The position numbers and the translations under genes are program-made. Shown piece after piece: positions 60,070 to 64,000 of a DNA stretch of 64,000 nt. Position 1 is the stretch's first letter; every line of letters starts with the position of its first letter. This DNA comes from Doris montereyensis (lineage: Eukaryota > Mollusca > Gastropoda > Nudibranchia > Dorididae): positions 427,001-491,000 of the forward strand of contig JAXRKP010000006.1 of assembly GCA_037039925.1 (NCBI GenBank), read 5' to 3'. The notes under the pieces were generated by a model, which ran no database searches, was not told the origin of the DNA, and saw only the letters and a list, made by a program, of their open reading frames with translations.

Positions 60070-60405
60070 AAACCAGTTTCCGTGATGGGTGCATTCATTG
60101 AGCTATTGCGTAACGTGAAGAAAGAGAGGGGTATCTCAGTCTCACAAGCTGATTTTTCACCGCCCTCCACTGGCTTTCGCGTCAGACCACCCTCGTTTAC
60201 TAGAATGTGAGAGCACATTGTATTACAAATTCCATATTACAACACACATGGTTGTAAAGGGCTTGAATAGATATTCCAATGGTGTAAGCCATATTACACT
60301 ACTTCCTTGTATAGAGGAGAGGGGGCAAGGTGAATAGAATAAAAAATTAGTGAAATCTGCAACTCGCGTCGTGGTGAACGGAAAAACAGGGCAGTTTGGA
60401 CAAGC
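60070..60405 (-). repeat. Dispersed repeat family R2, reverse partial copy
   Basis: Reverse complement of 12230-12540: CTTACACCATTGGA-type, CACATGGTTGTAAAGGGCTTG and GGAGAGGGGGCAAGGTGAAT blocks. It abuts a family R3 piece at 60410-60530. Confidence 0.7.
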
Positions 60406-61391
60406 TATTGTCAAAGTGTTAGTACGTCTTGTATGCTCCCAGGGAGTGGAAAGGGACTTTGAATGAACCTGCTAGGTGATAATGGATATACAGTCGGTGA
60501 GTCTGCACATGTACAGGGATATATATAAAGCTGAACATCTCTAACTTTGACCGCTTATAACTCAGGAACCACTGCACCCACAACCTCCATATTTCACATG
60601 TAGATCTCAAATAGGCTGCTTTAGGTTCTCAGCGAATAAACTCCTGGATCAAATCAGTATTTTAATTGATTTGTAAAAAGTTGTTTTGCCTGCGATCCAT
60701 GAACCTTTTTATTGTTACTAGATCTGAAAATCTACAAAAATCAAGTCTCGTCTGAAAATCCCGGAGGTCCTTTCGACGTCAAAAAACCTGGAAATGCGAG
60801 AAAAACCCGGAAAATCCCCATCCCTGAATGCTGAATTTACGCTGGCTTTTTACGTAGAACTCGATACTGAAGTTATGCAGGCTTTTTTTATTGTAATGAC
60901 CAGAAATCAAGAAATTGGACGTTCTCGCAGGCAAGGCCTGAATCGACACCGTTTCCACCGGACCGACCTCTTACCTATTGCTTGCAGGCCTATTCTAATT
61001 TCATTGGCTGAATAGCCATCGGCCATTGTTGTAACCCGTATGGAAAAAATACAGAAACAATGATTTTACTTCAATTTCATTAGCTAGTAAATGATTAATC
61101 CATGGATGTAGTATTGTAGCCCATTGGTAGTATTGTATGCAGCCCACATATATACTATAAACACAATAATACTACGGGTTTTCCCGGATTACCGGGATTT
61201 TGGGCATATCAGAGCACCTTCCTGTCTTTGTGTCTCATTTTATACACACACAAGCACCGCTGCCCGGGAGAACACAATTATGCCTCATTTACTATTTTTC
61301 TATTTTTACGATTGGTTTTGCCTTTTTTAAGTGGATTGAAGCCCATGCAGGCCGGGCACTTCAATCTGCTCCGTGCTTATAAGAAAGACGC

Positions 61392-61531
<140 letters not shown>

Positions 61532-61799
61532 TATCGACACATGCCTCACACACTCTACAATACAATGTTACTATACAGCATCCTGACCAACGCAGTCACC
61601 TGTAGTAATGTGTAAATATTATATGTCGGCTACATACAATACTACCATAGGGCAAAAACGTGGTAGCGTGCTTTCTTTACAGAGTTCAATCCCCATGGTG
61701 GCCAAGATTTTTATGTCTATTCCTTGTATTTGTCTCATCGTTGTTCCTGTGGGACTTTAATATTATTTAATGTCATTTCTTTCACTATTTTTTTTTTTT

Positions 61800-63955
61800 T
61801 TTATAAGAGCACTAACGAATAAGGTATGTTTAAAAGCCGTCAAGATCATAAACAGAAACAAATATGAGAACCTTAAAGTCACAGACAAAGATAGGAAACT
61901 GGTTACCAGCCCAATTGACCGACATGAAAGCATTTTGTATCTAAATTTTGAAAAGAAAACGAAGTTGAATACACAGTTACCACCTAGACCATCGTTATCG
62001 TCTGTAACTGTAACAAACCATCAAGTCCGAACCAGCACAACTATTATGCTTAATAACGGAAAACACCTGGGGAAGATGACTTCTGTAACGAATATTTTAG
62101 ATATGCTCCAGATATCATAGTCGAGCAGCTAGCCAATTTAAATAATCAATTCTCTTGTTTGTATTCCACGAAAATATCAGGACAAATAACAGCCTAAGCC
62201 AGGAAAACCAAATGGCTCTCCTCAAAATCTTCGACCTGTCACGTTGTTAAACACCATCAGAAAAGTACTTTCCTCAATCCTACTTAATCGAATAGAGCCA
62301 CAGGTGGAAGATTGCATTTGCTTATCACACAGTCAAAGTGGTTTGAGGTCCAAATGCAGTAGTATATCGGATGTAGTCTGGATTCATCAATGGATTGCAA
62401 TTACAGCCAAAATATACACATCAAACAACTTACAAATTTAAAAAACCCAGGCCTTTACATGTCAGTATTATCAGCAGCATTTTATACGATAAACAGAAAC
62501 AAACTGTTAAACTTTTTGAAAGTGAAAGACCTCATAGCAGAAGACGAACTGCGTATTATTCAATACCTGCTTAGCAAGACAATACTAAATGTAAAAATTA
62601 CTGAAAACGAAATGAACAAACCTTTCAATTCATGAGTTACATCAGAACCCCACAAGGTGACATCTTAAGTCCTATCCTATTTATAATATACCTGGAACAT
62701 GCTATCAGAGATGTGCGTAACCAAAACACAAACAAATATAATATGAATAATAACGAGATAGTCCAACAGAGACTATACACTGACAACATAGATTTCAGGG
62801 GAAAAGATCATAATGGCGTCTGTGTAATCAAACGAATACTGTAAGCCCATAACCTAAAAGTTAATATTGATAAAACAGAACTTACAAACCTAGGAAAGGA
62901 CATGAATGATGAATGAATGGAAAACATCAAAGAAAGTGGGTTTACTGCTAGGAAACGAAGAAGATATCGATCATCGGAGCCTGTGAAATGTAACACTCAC
63001 AAAATTAACAAGCATTTGGAGCTGGGGTGATAAGACAATCTTTTCTTCCAAGTGCCATACGAAAGTTTGACCATACTTTACTTTGAACGCACAATGGCAT
63101 TTTGCTCACAATGTTTAAGAAATGTAAATTGATAGATGGTGCATGAATGATTTATGATAAGTTAATGAATGTGTATGAAGCTAAACTGATTTGTCTATAA
63201 TTATTAATTTTTAATTTTTTTATATTTTTTAAAAAGTTTTTTTTATTTCACCCACCTTTGAATCTTTGTATACTTCTCCTAAAATCTAAACATTTAATAA
63301 TTAACTTAAGTTAAATTTCTTCTTGATTTAAATGCATTGATGTAGTCTTTTATTTTACAAACAGAAATTGTGATAACACAAGTATAATTTTTTAAAGGAT
63401 CAATAAAGATGATTGAATTAAATTGAAACAGAAAATCAGACTCAAGTTGTACTTTGTAAAATCTATCCTTCTTTTACAATTGTGCTACATGGGCATTGAC
63501 AAACACTGAGGAAAACAAACTAAATGCTTTTCATAGAAATCCTTGGAATTCACTACCCCACAATAATTACTAACAAATCACTACATGATTATAAAAAGTG
63601 CAAGGGAAATCTCATTTTGACCCAAACATTGGAAGCCAGATGGAGACTATTTGATCATATTTTGAGAAGAAACTGGGAGATCCATGCAAACAAGGCAATG
63701 ACATGCTATTTTACAACCATCAACATGAAGACACACAACAACATTGCCACTAACAATACTAACATTAAACGACCTTAAAAGAAAAGAGTTCCAGGAAACA
63801 CTATAATTAACATCACAGACCGACCTCCAACTAATACGAGACATCGCACAAACCAGAACTGGATGGTTTACCTTCACTGCAGAGATAAGGAGAGCGGCTG
63901 AGGCTGCAACGGCGGATGGCATTGCTAACACTAACACTAACATTGCTAGCTGAAG
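61800..63955 (+). mobile_element. Non-LTR retrotransposon, RT to C terminus, with a nested LINE
   Basis: Blocks: PQNLRPVTLLNTIRKVLSSI, LLNRIEPQVEDCICLSHSQS and G, then DELRIIQYLLSKTILNVKI, IRTPQGDILSPILFIIYLEH (PQG-x-LSP RT box), a degraded YTDN in place of the YADD-type box, KVNIDKTELTNLGK, then after the insertion at 63024-63430 the C terminus resumes (LEARWRLFDHILRRNWEIHA, then TADGIANTNTNIAS-like). Frameshifts are common. Clade not determined. Confidence 0.78.
63024..63430 (+). mobile_element. CR1/L2-like LINE 3' end nested in another LINE
   Basis: CTTCCAAGTGCCATACGAAA through ATCAATAAAGATGATTGAAT matches 4810-5210 closely, including the ATTGAA tail. It separates GDKTI from RKIRLK-like coding of the host element. 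Confidence 0.85.
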
Positions 63956-64000
63956 CTATCATAAGGCACTCAGCCGGGTAAGTCAGTATATATTTATCTT

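Overview
This is a eukaryotic, AT-rich, intron-rich and heavily transposon-loaded genomic window. Introns have GT/AG borders, and there are long (TC)n tracts, several non-LTR retrotransposon families, tRNA-derived SINEs, TA-flanked MITEs and a Ty3/gypsy remnant. The repeat content, including a SINE whose body carries GTGCACGTTAAAGATCC-like sequence, suggests a lophotrochozoan animal, most likely a mollusc (gastropod-like). That is an inference from repeat style, not a proven identity. Two host genes can be supported, both on the + strand. GENE 1 (about 1.4-35.5 kb) is a shugoshin, the protector of centromeric cohesin. Eight exons chain together with consistent splice phases: the N-terminal coiled coil (1375-1590), two short exons (7830-8026, 11413-11648), a giant 3.6-kb exon (15411-19054) made largely of repeated YSxPLKDD / KSRGRSRSR units, one more exon (23529-23716), two exons carrying the diagnostic shugoshin C-terminal basic motif (27868-27942, 28786-28856) and a short terminal exon (35431-35474). 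The 5'-most exon was not found and may lie outside the window. The reading frame needs four single-base corrections, each at or next to a short homopolymer, while everything else is open; consensus sequencing error is a better explanation than pseudogenisation. GENE 2 (53.08 kb to beyond the right edge) is the 5' part of a gene resembling PTCD3 (mitochondrial small-subunit ribosomal protein mS39). It has four exons with matching phases, including two very short ones (43 and 46 nt), and again one probable homopolymer error. Everything else is repeat-derived. 0-1.1 kb: reverse-strand non-LTR retrotransposon piece (family A). 2-7.6 kb: a non-LTR element with an RNase H domain, broken by a 3-kb block holding a spliced transposase-like relic, a tandem MITE pair and a CR1/L2-like LINE 3' end. 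8.3-10.9 kb: two family-A LINE pieces in opposite orientation. 12-14.2 and 19.1-19.8 kb: copies of an unclassified repeat. 20.99-23.35 kb: two TA-flanked MITEs, one nesting a SINE and a LINE with a 14-bp target-site duplication. 24.3-27.0 kb: a 45-bp minisatellite inside a shugoshin intron. 28.95-29.76 kb: another TA-flanked MITE. 30.2-33.4 kb: the best-preserved family-A LINE (reverse strand). 36.3-43 kb: two 1.6-1.85-kb direct repeats around a CR1/L2-like LINE with ORF1- and ORF2-like remnants. 43.2-44.2 kb: reverse-strand gypsy integrase. 47.0-51.5 kb: two copies of a 1.9-2.2-kb terminal-inverted-repeat element facing each other, forming a large imperfect palindrome. 57.6-58.7 kb: a MITE and a Tc1/mariner transposase fragment. 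61.8-63.96 kb: a LINE with a second LINE's 3' end inserted in its coding region. The two host genes do not obviously work together: one acts in chromosome segregation and the other in mitochondrial translation. I saw no CRISPR, operon or convincing new multi-gene system. The most unusual items are the lineage-specific repeat architecture of the shugoshin, the intronic minisatellite, the opposed TIR-element pair and the direct repeats flanking the LINE.
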